A DNA stretch of 48,373 nt, taken from assembly GCF_014637725.1 (NCBI RefSeq), contig NZ_BMFC01000022.1, forward strand, positions 1 to 48,373, written 5' to 3'. Shown one piece after another: positions 17,715 to 26,240 of the stretch. The translations under genes and the position numbers were made by a program. Source of the DNA: Marivita lacus. GTDB taxonomy: Bacteria; Pseudomonadota; Alphaproteobacteria; Rhodobacterales; Rhodobacteraceae. How positions within the stretch are numbered: position 1 is the first letter of the stretch; each line of letters opens with the position of its first letter. Under the pieces are notes generated by a model. The model was given only the letters and a program-made list of their open reading frames with translations, made no database searches and had not been told where the DNA came from.

Positions 17715-18704
17715 ATGGAACTCTTGAACGTTCAGCATCTGCGCACGCATTTCCGGTCGGCCGAGGGGGCGGTGCGGGCGGTCGAGGACGTGTCATTCCG
17801 CCTTGAGACTGGCAAGACGCTGGCCATTGTCGGAGAGTCCGGGTCCGGCAAGTCGGTGACGTCGCTGTCGATCATGGGGCTTCTGGACAAGAAGACGGCG
17901 CGCAACAGCGGCTCGATCACCTTTGGCGGCCGCAACCTGCTGACCCTGTCGGAACGCGAGATGCGCAAAATCCGCGGCAACGAGATCGGGATGGTATTTC
18001 AGGAACCGATGACTAGCTTGAACCCCGTCCTGAGCGTCGGGCGCCAGATCGGCGAGACATTGCGCCTGCATCAGGGCTTGTCCAGACAGGCCGCGCGGAC
18101 GCGGGCGATCGACCTGCTGCGGCTGGTGGACATTCCCGCGCCCGAACGCCGGATCGACGAATACCCGCACCAGTTGTCGGGCGGGATGCGCCAGAGGGTG
18201 ATGATCGCCATCGCGCTGGCCTGCGAGCCGAAGCTGCTGATCGCGGATGAACCGACAACCGCGCTGGATGTGACGGTGCAAGCGCAGGTGCTTGACCTGA
18301 TGCGCGATCTGCAGAAGCGTACCGGAACCGCCATCATACTGATCACCCATGACCTGGGCGTCGTGGCCGACATCGCCGACCGTGTGATCGTGATGTATGC
18401 CGGGCGCACTGTGGAAGAGGCCGCAACGGCCGATCTCTATGCCCGCCCGATGCACCCCTATACCAAGGGGCTGCTGGCCACGATCCCGCGGCTGGGCTCA
18501 TCCCTCTTGCCCGGCGAACCGGCGCGGCTGGAGGAAATTCCCGGGCAGGTTCCCAGTCTGCGCAAGCCGATTCACGGCTGCGCCTTTGCCGGGCGCTGCA
18601 AGTTTTCCGTCGATCTGTGCCGCAGCAAGGCCCCGGTGCTGGAGCGCAAGTCAGAAGGCCACAGCGTCGCCTGCCACCTTGCGGACAACGGAGTTTCGGC
18701 ATGA
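17715..18704 (+). CDS. ABC ATP-binding protein, DppD type
   Basis: This 329-residue ATPase has Walker A GESGSGKS at about 40-47, Q-loop [10 protein letters not shown], signature LSGGMRQRV, Walker [13 protein letters not shown] and the switch His in LITHDLG. The C-terminal oligopeptide-transporter domain with the cysteine cluster ([15 protein letters not shown]) is present; in this subfamily it may hold an iron-sulfur cluster. It overlaps the next ATPase gene by 4 bases. Confidence 0.94.
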   Translation: MELLNVQHLRTHFRSAEGAVRAVEDVSFRLETGKTLAIVGESGSGKSVTSLSIMGLLDKKTARNSGSITFGGRNLLTLSEREMRKIRGNEIGMVFQEPMTSLNPVLSVGRQIGETLRLHQGLSRQAARTRAIDLLRLVDIPAPERRIDEYPHQLSGGMRQRVMIAIALACEPKLLIADEPTTALDVTVQAQVLDLMRDLQKRTGTAIILITHDLGVVADIADRVIVMYAGRTVEEAATADLYARPMHPYTKGLLATIPRLGSSLLPGEPARLEEIPGQVPSLRKPIHGCAFAGRCKFSVDLCRSKAPVLERKSEGHSVACHLADNGVSA

Positions 18705-19696
18705 CAACGTGCGCCCCGCTTCTTGAGCTCAGAAACCTGCAGAAGCACTATTTTCTGCGGCCCAATCTTCTGGGTAAGCCCACAGCGACGGTCCATGCCC
18801 TGGACGACGTGAACCTGACCCTGTCGGCGGGCGAGACGCTGTCCATCGTCGGGGAAAGTGGCTGCGGCAAATCCACCCTGGGCAAAACGGTTGTCCGCCT
18901 GCACCAGCCGACCGACGGCCAGATCCTGCTGGATGGACGTCGGGTCGACCAGATCGGCGGGGCCGAGCTCAAGGCCTTTCGCGCGCGGGTTCAGGTGGTG
19001 TTTCAGGACCCCTATTCCAGCCTTAATCCCCGCATCCGGGTGCGCGACACCCTGAGCGAGCCGCTGCACAACTTCGGGCTGGCCAAGGATGCCGCCGCTG
19101 TGACGCAAAGGGTCGAGGAACTGCTGGATATGGTGGGATTGCCGCGCGACGCGGCCGGCCGGTATCCGCATGAATTTTCCGGGGGCCAGCGGCAGCGCAT
19201 CGCCATTGCCCGGGCGCTTTCCCCGCGCCCCGATCTGATTGTCTGTGACGAGGCCGTGTCGGCGCTGGATGTCTCGGTCAAGGCGCAGATCGTGAACCTT
19301 CTGGGCGATATCCAGAAAAAGACCGGCCTGGCCATGCTGTTCATCAGCCATGATCTGGCCATCGTGGAACACCTGACGCATCGCGTTGCGGTGATGTATC
19401 TGGGCCGGGTGGTCGAGGTCGGCAACCGCCGCGAGATTTTCGGCAATGCCCTGCACCCCTATACGCGGGCGCTGATATCCGCCGTGCCGCAACCGGACCC
19501 GATGAACAAGACCAGGCGCAAGCTGCTGACGGGTGACGTCCCCAGCCCGATTGCGCCGCCACCGGGTTGCCGGTTCAACACGCGCTGCCCCTTTGCCACC
19601 GACCTTTGTCGCGCCGAGGTGCCCGTGCTGCGCGCTGTCGGCGGCACTCATCAGATCGCCTGCCATTATGACAACCTTGTCGAGGCGGCGGCATGA
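18701..19696 (+). CDS. ABC ATP-binding protein, DppF type
   Basis: This 331-residue second ATPase has Walker A GESGCGKST, Q-loop FQDPYSSLNP, signature FSGGQRQRIAIARAL, Walker B LIVCDEAVSALD and the H-loop FISHDL. The C-terminal GCRFNTRCPFATDLC cluster is typical of DppF/OppF. In Walker B, EAVSALD is the usual DppF variant. The start overlaps dppD-like and the stop overlaps the esterase gene (ATGA), so all genes from the ATPases to the decarboxylase are translationally coupled. Confidence 0.94.
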   Translation: MTTCAPLLELRNLQKHYFLRPNLLGKPTATVHALDDVNLTLSAGETLSIVGESGCGKSTLGKTVVRLHQPTDGQILLDGRRVDQIGGAELKAFRARVQVVFQDPYSSLNPRIRVRDTLSEPLHNFGLAKDAAAVTQRVEELLDMVGLPRDAAGRYPHEFSGGQRQRIAIARALSPRPDLIVCDEAVSALDVSVKAQIVNLLGDIQKKTGLAMLFISHDLAIVEHLTHRVAVMYLGRVVEVGNRREIFGNALHPYTRALISAVPQPDPMNKTRRKLLTGDVPSPIAPPPGCRFNTRCPFATDLCRAEVPVLRAVGGTHQIACHYDNLVEAAA

Positions 19697-21174
19697 ACCT
19701 GCAGCCGGCCGTCAAGCCAGAAGACACGGCCGAATGTTGCATAGAGGTGGCACAGGGCGCGTTGCGCGGCAGCGAACAGGGCGGATACCGCCGGTTTTTG
19801 GCCGTCCCCTATGCCGAGCCCCCTGTCGGGCGGCGTCGGTTTCTTCCAGCACTGCCGCCGCGTTCGTGGGATGGCTTGCGCGATGCGCAGACACAGGCGC
19901 CCGTCGCCCCGCAACGACCCGATCCTGGGTTCTTTCCCGGCGACCCCGATGCCATGCCCGCATCGGAAATGGACGAGGATTGTCTTTACATGAACATCTG
20001 GGCCCCGGCTGCGGGCAGCGCGCCCTGTCCGGTGCTGGTCTGGCTGCATGGCGGATCGCAACTGATCGGCGGCACCGCCCGGCCCGTCTATGACGGCGCG
20101 GCCTTTGCCCGGGCCGGTATCGTCTGCGTCACCGTCGGGCACCGGCTGGGGCTGCTGGGGTTCATGGAGCTGGAACATCATCTGGGGGCGGACTATCGCG
20201 AAAGCGGCAATGCAGCGCTGGGGGATATGATCCGGGCCCTTGAATGGGTGCGCGACAATATCGGCGTTTTTGGTGGTGATGCGCAGCGTGTCACCCTTGG
20301 GGGTGAATCGGCGGGCGGCAAGAATGTTGCGACGCTGCTAGCCGCCCCGCGCGCGCGCGGGCTGTTTCAGGCCGCGGTCATTGTGTCCGGTGGCGGCGAG
20401 ACGATCCTGACCTTCGACGAGGCCAAGGCGCTGGCCAATCGGGTCATCACCCTGACCGGCCACGGGGCACAGGCTCTGTGCCATCTGCCTTGGCCCGACA
20501 TGCTTGACGCGCAGCGGCGCCTTTTGTCCGGCGGGGGCCGCAAGCTGCCGACACGGCCCTTTGTTGGCGGCGCCATTCTGCCTCTGCCGCCGCTGGCCGC
20601 CATCGAAAGCGGAACGGTTCCCCCGGTTCCGTTGCTGCTGGGCACCTCGCGCGATGAGATGATTGCGTCTGTGCTTGGGGCGCAAGGCGACTGGGCATGG
20701 ATGCCCGAGATCCTGAGCCACGCCCTGCCGGATGACATGACCCGGATCGAGGGTGCGGCCAGACAGGCCTGGCCCAAACTGGACGCTGTGGCCCGCCGCT
20801 GCGCCCTGCTGACGGCCGAGGAATACTGGCTGCCGGCCCGACGCCTTGCCGATGCGCAGGCACGGGCGGGCGCGCCCGTGTGGATGTACCGCAATGATAT
20901 CTCTTGTACGACTGGCCCACTTGCCGGATATGCCTCGCATGTCTCGGATCTGAATGCTCTGTGGGGCCATCTGCCGGCCCTTCCCTCTGCGCGGCTGCAC
21001 CGCATGCTTTGCGATTTCGTCCGCAATCACGCCGCCCACTGGGATCGTTATGACCCCACGACGCGCCGGACCGCGGTTCTTTGCAACGATCTGAGTGTTC
21101 AGACCAACCCGGGCGCAGATGTCGCCGCCCTGTTCGGGGCATACGGGTTCGGTCGCGGGGGAATGGGAAGATGA
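19693..21174 (+). CDS. Type B carboxylesterase
   Basis: This 493-residue alpha/beta-hydrolase belongs to the carboxylesterase type B family. It shows the oxyanion HGG at 119-121, the family motif EDCLYMN at 95-101, and the nucleophile elbow GESAGG with Ser206. A candidate catalytic His lies in ASHVSDLNALWG. There is no signal peptide, so it acts in the cytoplasm on a compound brought in by the ABC importer. It is locked between importer and malonate genes by ATGA overlaps on both sides, which argues that its substrate is the transported compound and its product is malonate or a precursor (inference). Type B esterases accept many carboxylic esters, so specificity cannot be read from sequence. 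Confidence 0.9.
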   Translation: MNLQPAVKPEDTAECCIEVAQGALRGSEQGGYRRFLAVPYAEPPVGRRRFLPALPPRSWDGLRDAQTQAPVAPQRPDPGFFPGDPDAMPASEMDEDCLYMNIWAPAAGSAPCPVLVWLHGGSQLIGGTARPVYDGAAFARAGIVCVTVGHRLGLLGFMELEHHLGADYRESGNAALGDMIRALEWVRDNIGVFGGDAQRVTLGGESAGGKNVATLLAAPRARGLFQAAVIVSGGGETILTFDEAKALANRVITLTGHGAQALCHLPWPDMLDAQRRLLSGGGRKLPTRPFVGGAILPLPPLAAIESGTVPPVPLLLGTSRDEMIASVLGAQGDWAWMPEILSHALPDDMTRIEGAARQAWPKLDAVARRCALLTAEEYWLPARRLADAQARAGAPVWMYRNDISCTTGPLAGYASHVSDLNALWGHLPALPSARLHRMLCDFVRNHAAHWDRYDPTTRRTAVLCNDLSVQTNPGADVAALFGAYGFGRGGMGR

Positions 21175-22457
21175 AGAATTCCGCAAGACTCCTGAGTGAT
21201 CTGCTGGAACGCGTCGCAGAGGTTGGACGCACCCTGCGATCGTACCCCCCCGGCCAGACCGGCATTCTGGATCAATGCCATGTCTTACTGTCCAGCAAGG
21301 GCGAAGCGACCAGCCTTGCCACGGCCAGGGAAATTCTCGACCGTTTCCCAAATCTGGCTCCGGGCGAAAAACACGACTTCTTTTGCAGGTTGCTGTCGGA
21401 ATTCGGACCCGACATGACCGCCACCGCCGCAAGCATCGCGGCGTGGCAGGCCACCCCGGACAGCGCCACCCTGCGCCGCCTGCATTTTGCCAGCGAACCG
21501 CGTAGTCAGGAACTTGTCCGCCGCCTGAACCGGGCCCCGGGTGGGACGGGCGGCGTGGTTGCCATGCGCAAGGACCTTTTGGCCTGCCTGAAGGCCGAAC
21601 CGGGCCTGAAGGCATTGGACGATGATTTCCGCCACCTGCTGTCGTCGTGGTTCAATCGCGGCTTTCTGGAATTGCGGCAGATCACCTGGTCCACACCGGC
21701 AGAAATCCTTGAGCGGATCATCACCTATGAGGCTGTGCATGAAATCGGCGACTGGTCCGATCTGCGCCGCCGGGTCGCCGAGCCGGATCGTCGTCTTTAT
21801 GCCTTTTTCCACCCCGCCCTGCATGCCGATCCTCTGATCTTTGTCGAGGTGGCGTTGACGCGCGAGGTCCCCGAGAAGATCGGAACAATTCTGGCGGCGC
21901 AGCGAGAGATCACCCATCCCAATCAGGCCAGAACGGCTGTTTTCTATTCGATCTCGAATTGTCAGGAAGGTTTGCGGGGAATCTCCTTCGGCAATTTCCT
22001 GATAAAACAGGTGGTCGAGGAACTGCGCAAGGAACTGCCGAACCTGACCACATTCGTCACGCTGTCCCCCGTTCCGGGATTGCGCAGATGGGCCGAGGCC
22101 GAAACCCTGCCCTCCGCCCTGCGTGCGACCGTGGCCCAGATTGCCCGATCCGGCGCGGTCCCGGATCAGGCAATGGCCGAACTGGCGGCCTTCTATCTGG
22201 CCGGAACGGACGGGTCGGGCAGCGGTGCGCGCGATCCTGTTGCGCGTTTCCATCTGGGCAACGGGGCGCGGCTTGAACGCATCCATGCCAACGCCGATCC
22301 CAGCCCAAAGGGAATGAGAGAGTCCTGGGGAGTCATGGTCAACTACCTCTACGACCTTAAGGATATCGAGGCGAACCACGAAGCCTACAATGGCGGTGGC
22401 GCCATTGTCTGCGGGCCAGTGGTCGAGAAGACCCTGAACAAGATACAGAAAGTCTAG
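21171..22457 (+). CDS. matA: Malonyl-CoA decarboxylase (MatA type)
   Basis: This 428-residue enzyme converts malonyl-CoA to acetyl-CoA and CO2. The N-terminal helical domain spans about 1-120; the C-terminal GNAT-like catalytic domain carries the two expected catalytic residues, Ser299 in TLSPVPG and His361 in FHLGNGARL, equivalent to S329 and H423 of the human enzyme. YSISNCQEGLRGISFGNFLIK is the conserved CoA-site block. No targeting signal is seen, so it is cytoplasmic. It starts within the esterase stop (ATGA) and is followed by the synthetase gene after 6 bases. Its length is slightly shorter than rhizobial MatA. Confidence 0.94.
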   Translation: MKNSARLLSDLLERVAEVGRTLRSYPPGQTGILDQCHVLLSSKGEATSLATAREILDRFPNLAPGEKHDFFCRLLSEFGPDMTATAASIAAWQATPDSATLRRLHFASEPRSQELVRRLNRAPGGTGGVVAMRKDLLACLKAEPGLKALDDDFRHLLSSWFNRGFLELRQITWSTPAEILERIITYEAVHEIGDWSDLRRRVAEPDRRLYAFFHPALHADPLIFVEVALTREVPEKIGTILAAQREITHPNQARTAVFYSISNCQEGLRGISFGNFLIKQVVEELRKELPNLTTFVTLSPVPGLRRWAEAETLPSALRATVAQIARSGAVPDQAMAELAAFYLAGTDGSGSGARDPVARFHLGNGARLERIHANADPSPKGMRESWGVMVNYLYDLKDIEANHEAYNGGGAIVCGPVVEKTLNKIQKV

Positions 22458-22463
22458 GGATCC

Positions 22464-23984
22464 ATGATGGTGAACTACCTGATTGACGCATTGCGCGCCG
22501 GGTCTTCCGGCGCGGACGAGCGCGTCTTTGCGACCCTGCCGGACCGGACAACCATGAGTTTTGACCAGCTTTTCGGCGGTGCCGAACAGATGGCGGCCGC
22601 GCTGTTCGCAGCAGGCGTCACCCCCGGCGACCGCGTCGCGGTGCAGGTTGAAAAGTCGCCGTCGGCCGTGCAGCTTTACCTTGGCACCGTGATGGCGGGC
22701 GCAATCTTTCTGCCCCTCAATACGGCCTATACCCCGGCAGAGCTTGACTATTTCCTGACCGACGCCGCACCGCGGGTCTTTGTCTGCGACCCCGCGCGGA
22801 TAGATGCGCTTGCGCCGATTGCAACAAAGGCAGGCACCGCCCGTATTCTAACGCTGGGTTCGGATGGCAGCGGAACGCTGGCTGAGGCTGCACAAACCCG
22901 CGCTGCGAGATTTGCGGCCGTAGCGCGGTCGGCCTCGGATATCGCCGCGATCCTGTATACCTCGGGAACGACCGGGCGCTCAAAGGGGGCGATGCTGACC
23001 CATGACAATCTTGCCTCGAACGCCAGGGTATTGGCCTCGTTATGGAAATTCACACCGCAAGACGTGCTGATCCACGCCCTGCCCATCTTTCACACCCACG
23101 GCCTTTTTGTGGCGACGAACGTTGCCCTGGTGGCTGGGGCATCCCTGCGCTTTCATGCCAGTTTTGACGCGGCTGCAATTCTGGCCGATATGGCCGATGC
23201 CACGGTGCTGATGGGGGTGCCCACCTTCTACACCCGGCTGCTGGCGCACCCGGACCTGAACCGCCAAACCACGGCGGGTATGCGGGTTTTCGTGTCCGGT
23301 TCGGCCCCGCTGCTTGCGCAGACCCATATGGAATGGTCCGAACGCACCGGCCACGCCATTCTGGAACGCTACGGCATGACCGAAACGAACATGAACAGTT
23401 CCAACCCCTATGATGGGGAACGTCGCCCCGGAACCGTCGGCTTTGCGCTGCCGGGAACCGAGATCATCATCACCGATCCGGCAACCGGCGCGCCCTTGCC
23501 GCAGGGCGATGTTGGCGCGATTGAGGTACGCGGCCCGAATGTCTTCAAGGGGTATTGGCAGATGCCCGAAAAGACCGCCGCCGAGTTGCGCGAGAACGGC
23601 TTTTTCATCACTGGAGATCTGGGTCGTTTCAGCAGCGATGGCTATCTGGAGATTGTGGGGCGTTCCAAGGACCTGATCATCACAGGCGGCTATAACGTCT
23701 ATCCCAAGGAATTGGAGGATCTGATCGATGCTTTGCCCGGCGTTGCGGAATCCGCTGTCTTTGGCCTTCCGCATCCCGATTTCGGCGAAAGTGTCGCTGT
23801 CGCCGTGGTTCTGCGGCCGGATTCAACCATGACCGCCACAGAGATCCAGCAGGCGATTTCCCCAAATCTCGCACGGTTCAAACAGCCCAAACAGGTGTTC
23901 ATTCTTGCCGAATTGCCCCGAAATGCGATGGGTAAGGTCAGCAAGGCTGTGCTCAGGCAAAACCACATTCCAGTGCCAGAATGA
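22464..23984 (+). CDS. matB: Malonyl-CoA synthetase (MatB type)
   Basis: This 506-residue acyl-adenylate-forming enzyme activates malonate to malonyl-CoA with ATP. It has the AMP-binding P-loop YTSGTTGRSKG at 165-175, an ERYGMTETNMN A5-type motif, ITGDLGRFSSDGYLEIVGRSKD hinge region, and the catalytic C-terminal Lys491 in NAMGKVSK. Overall sequence matches malonyl-CoA synthetase (MMVNYLIDAL, PLNTAYTPAELDYFLTDA) rather than generic acyl-CoA ligases. It feeds the decarboxylase encoded just upstream. It is the last gene of the operon; the mini-ISL3 begins 20 bases after the stop, so any native terminator may have been lost. Confidence 0.93.
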   Translation: MMVNYLIDALRAGSSGADERVFATLPDRTTMSFDQLFGGAEQMAAALFAAGVTPGDRVAVQVEKSPSAVQLYLGTVMAGAIFLPLNTAYTPAELDYFLTDAAPRVFVCDPARIDALAPIATKAGTARILTLGSDGSGTLAEAAQTRAARFAAVARSASDIAAILYTSGTTGRSKGAMLTHDNLASNARVLASLWKFTPQDVLIHALPIFHTHGLFVATNVALVAGASLRFHASFDAAAILADMADATVLMGVPTFYTRLLAHPDLNRQTTAGMRVFVSGSAPLLAQTHMEWSERTGHAILERYGMTETNMNSSNPYDGERRPGTVGFALPGTEIIITDPATGAPLPQGDVGAIEVRGPNVFKGYWQMPEKTAAELRENGFFITGDLGRFSSDGYLEIVGRSKDLIITGGYNVYPKELEDLIDALPGVAESAVFGLPHPDFGESVAVAVVLRPDSTMTATEIQQAISPNLARFKQPKQVFILAELPRNAMGKVSKAVLRQNHIPVPE

Positions 23985-24004
23985 CTGTCGCGTAGCCCTT
24001 AAAT

Positions 24005-24620
24005 GGGCTCTGCCTCAATCTGTGTGGCGGAACGGTAGCATTCTCGCCCGCAACAATTCTGGACCGGCTCGGCCGTACATGGCGCGCTTGAGGGTCTTCA
24101 GGCGATTGATCTGACCTTCTGCTTGGCCGTTGCTCCAGGGCATCTCGATGGCGTTTTTGACGGCATCGTAGTCTCGGTTCAATGTTCGGGCGAAGCGCAC
24201 GAGTGGTGCCAGGTCGGTTTCAATCGCGTCACAGGTCCATGCTGGGAGCGGGTCTCCTTCGCGGCCGCGCAGGATACCGCTGAACCGCATGGCGAGACAG
24301 CGCATCGTTGCGAAGGCCAGAGAGCCGGTCTTGAGAGCGTCGACTTTACGCGCCTGATCCGGGGTAAACTTGCCACGCGGTTTGATGCACAGCGCTGCCG
24401 CGATGACTGCGGAAATCGCGTGCCCAGTTTCCGGGTCCCGGACTGGCTTAAGGATTGCGTGCTCAACCTTGGGATCGCTCGCTTGCTGTTCGGTTCTGCG
24501 CCAACCCGCCAGCAGCCGCTGCAAATGCGACAGATTCCCCTCGTAGCCACGCTCTTGGATCATTGCAGACCCACCTTGGCATATCGATGCCGTCGGGGGG
24601 CGGTTACATCATCAGAGCCC
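24005..24620 (-). mobile_element. Internally deleted ISL3-family element (616 bp)
   Basis: Perfect 8-base terminal inverted repeats, GGGCTCTG (24005-24012) and CAGAGCCC (24613-24620), enclose only the last part of an ISL3-family transposase on the minus strand. The 5' two-thirds of the usual 1.3-1.5 kb element are missing while both ends remain, so it is structurally a non-autonomous derivative. The flanks (CTTAAAT on the left, ATCAAAGG on the right) do not form a target duplication, and the right flank is IS1380 sequence. Confidence 0.65.
24015..24563 (-). pseudogene. ISL3-family transposase, C-terminal part
   Basis: The frame of 182 codons ends with the ISL3 hallmark IEMPWSNGQAEGQINRLKTL followed by KRAMYGRAG, the final catalytic Glu block of the DDE transposase. 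It begins inside the protein at an IQERGYEGNLSHLQRLL segment that normally follows the N-terminal zinc and HTH domains. The first catalytic residues are therefore missing and the protein cannot transpose the element alone. Confidence 0.82.
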
Positions 24621-25136
24621 ATCAAAGGTATCATCTATATCGACCACGATCCGGCCTGGGGGCGCAATGGACTGACAGTAGAACCGGACGATCTCGCGGC
24701 CCATGCGGATCAGCGCGCGCGCATCGGGCAGGTTTTCCATGCGCGAAATCGTCGGTTGCGAACATGACGCCGCCCCGGTTTCCGGGCCGCGCTCCAGCGC
24801 AATCCTGAAGCTGGGATCGTGCCGCAGGGCGTTTGCGTCATTGCCGTCTTCATACCCTGCTGCGATCATCATGATCCGGAAACGGATAATGTCGCACGGG
24901 CCATGCTGAACTTTCACCGGATCACGCCGGCAATTAGCGAGCCGCTGCGCCAGAACCGCCTTACGCTCGATCTCGCGCAGCAGGGTCAGCCCGGCGTCGG
25001 AGCTCATGTCGGCGCCGTCAAAGCCAAACAGGATCGGTTTGCCATTGAGGGGTGACAGGCATGAAGTGAAGCACGTAGATTGGGCCATGGCTGAGGTCGT
25101 CCTCCTGAAAGCTTCATGTTTGGGGTCGACAACCAA
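24621..25136 (-). pseudogene. IS1380-family transposase, N-terminal fragment
   Basis: From 25136 leftwards the frame encodes the N-terminal 170 residues of an IS1380 transposase (FDGADMSSDAGLTLLREIE, YEDGNDANALRHDP, QPTISRMENLP, VVDIDDTFD). The first catalytic Asp region (DIDDTFD) is the last thing preserved: the frame enters the ISL3 terminal repeat at 24620 and stops after two codons. A probable outer end (GTGAATTATCTGGGT) lies at 25182-25196. The rest of the element is gone, so an ISL3-associated deletion removed it. Confidence 0.82.
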
Positions 25137-25206
25137 AATATACGGCGTTTCAGATGGTTATGCTACCTCCGCAACCTTCTCGTGAATTATCTGGGTTAGT
25201 AGTTTC

Positions 25207-26133
25207 ATGCAAACATACCTACGTTCCCTTCGCCCTGTTCAACTGCACCTGATCGCTGCTGTCTCGCGACTGGGCAAGCTGAGCCTTGCAGCCGACGCCT
25301 GCTCGATGACCACGCCGGCCGCATCGCGCATGCTGGCGGACATCGAAACCCAGCTTGGCACGGTGTTGTTCGAGCGGAAGCCGAAAGGCATGCTCGCCAC
25401 GCCCGCTGGCGACGTGCTTGCAAATCACGCCAAGAAGCTGATCAGCGACATTGACCAAATGACCAAGGATTTCGCGGCCCATCTCGATGGCACGGGAGGT
25501 AGCGTTCGTGTCGGTGCAGTGACCGGAGGGGCACTGGCCGTCTTGATTCCGGCTATATTGGAACTGCAACGACAGGCTCCACTGATAGACGTTTCTTTGG
25601 ACGTCGCATCCTCAGCGCAGCTTATGCGGGGGCTTGAAAGCGGCGAGTATGATTTCACCCTCAGTCGCGTGGGCCCACAAGACTTTTCGCATCATTTTGA
25701 CATTCATCCTGCGGGGAGCGAATCCGTCCGCTTGATGGTGCGCTGCGGTCACCCTGTCGACGGTGCTGGACCAGTGACCCTCCGTGACCTTAGAAACTAC
25801 ATTTGGACCATGCAGGATCGCGGGGCTCCGATCCGTCATGCAATCGAGATCGCCTTCCACGAGGAAGGCCTCGACCTCCCTGCCAGTCTGATCAAGACGC
25901 CGTCTGTTGTGGCGATCATGGCGCTGATGCGTGATTCCGACGTCATCGCGGTTGTGACCGAAGAAGTGGCCGATCTTCTTCTCTTGCCGCCATACAATGC
26001 GGCTCTTGTCCTACTGGAACTGCCCAGACCCATTTTGATTGAACCGTATCACATTCTGCGTCCGCGCGACCGTCTGCTGTCTGCGGCCGCACAGCGCCTT
26101 CTTGACAATGTCCGGGATCAGGTTGGCAGCTGA
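25207..26133 (+). CDS. LysR-family regulator, GbpR type
   Basis: This 308-residue LysR regulator has an N-terminal HTH (LHLIAAVSRLGKLSLAADACSMTTPAASRMLADIE, about 12-48) and a C-terminal substrate-binding domain. The N-terminal wording resembles GbpR, the regulator of sugar-binding protein and galactose/arabinose uptake genes in Agrobacterium. It is encoded upstream of, and on the same strand as, the arabinose gene block, separated by 107 bases that hold operator-like repeats. A role in arabinose-dependent control is inferred. Its start is only 11 bases from the IS1380 end, so its own promoter may lie in IS sequence. Confidence 0.88.
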   Translation: MQTYLRSLRPVQLHLIAAVSRLGKLSLAADACSMTTPAASRMLADIETQLGTVLFERKPKGMLATPAGDVLANHAKKLISDIDQMTKDFAAHLDGTGGSVRVGAVTGGALAVLIPAILELQRQAPLIDVSLDVASSAQLMRGLESGEYDFTLSRVGPQDFSHHFDIHPAGSESVRLMVRCGHPVDGAGPVTLRDLRNYIWTMQDRGAPIRHAIEIAFHEEGLDLPASLIKTPSVVAIMALMRDSDVIAVVTEEVADLLLLPPYNAALVLLELPRPILIEPYHILRPRDRLLSAAAQRLLDNVRDQVGS

Positions 26134-26147
26134 AGTGTTATCAATTC

Positions 26148-26189
26148 TGTCAACGCGATAGTGCGAAATGTAAATTGTTTGTCAACAAA
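26148..26189. promoter_or_regulatory. Operator-like repeats upstream of the arabinose genes
   Basis: TGTCAAC occurs twice, at 26148-26154 and 26180-26186, 32 bases apart (about three helical turns). The second copy lies in a perfect palindrome, TTTGT-CA-ACAAA (26178-26189). The position between the LysR gene and the arabinofuranosidase gene suggests regulator binding; LysR proteins typically contact two sites on one DNA face. Confidence 0.45.
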
Positions 26190-26240
26190 ATATAACCTTA
26201 CGGTGATCCCAACGAGAGAAGTTTGCCATTGGGAGGGGAC

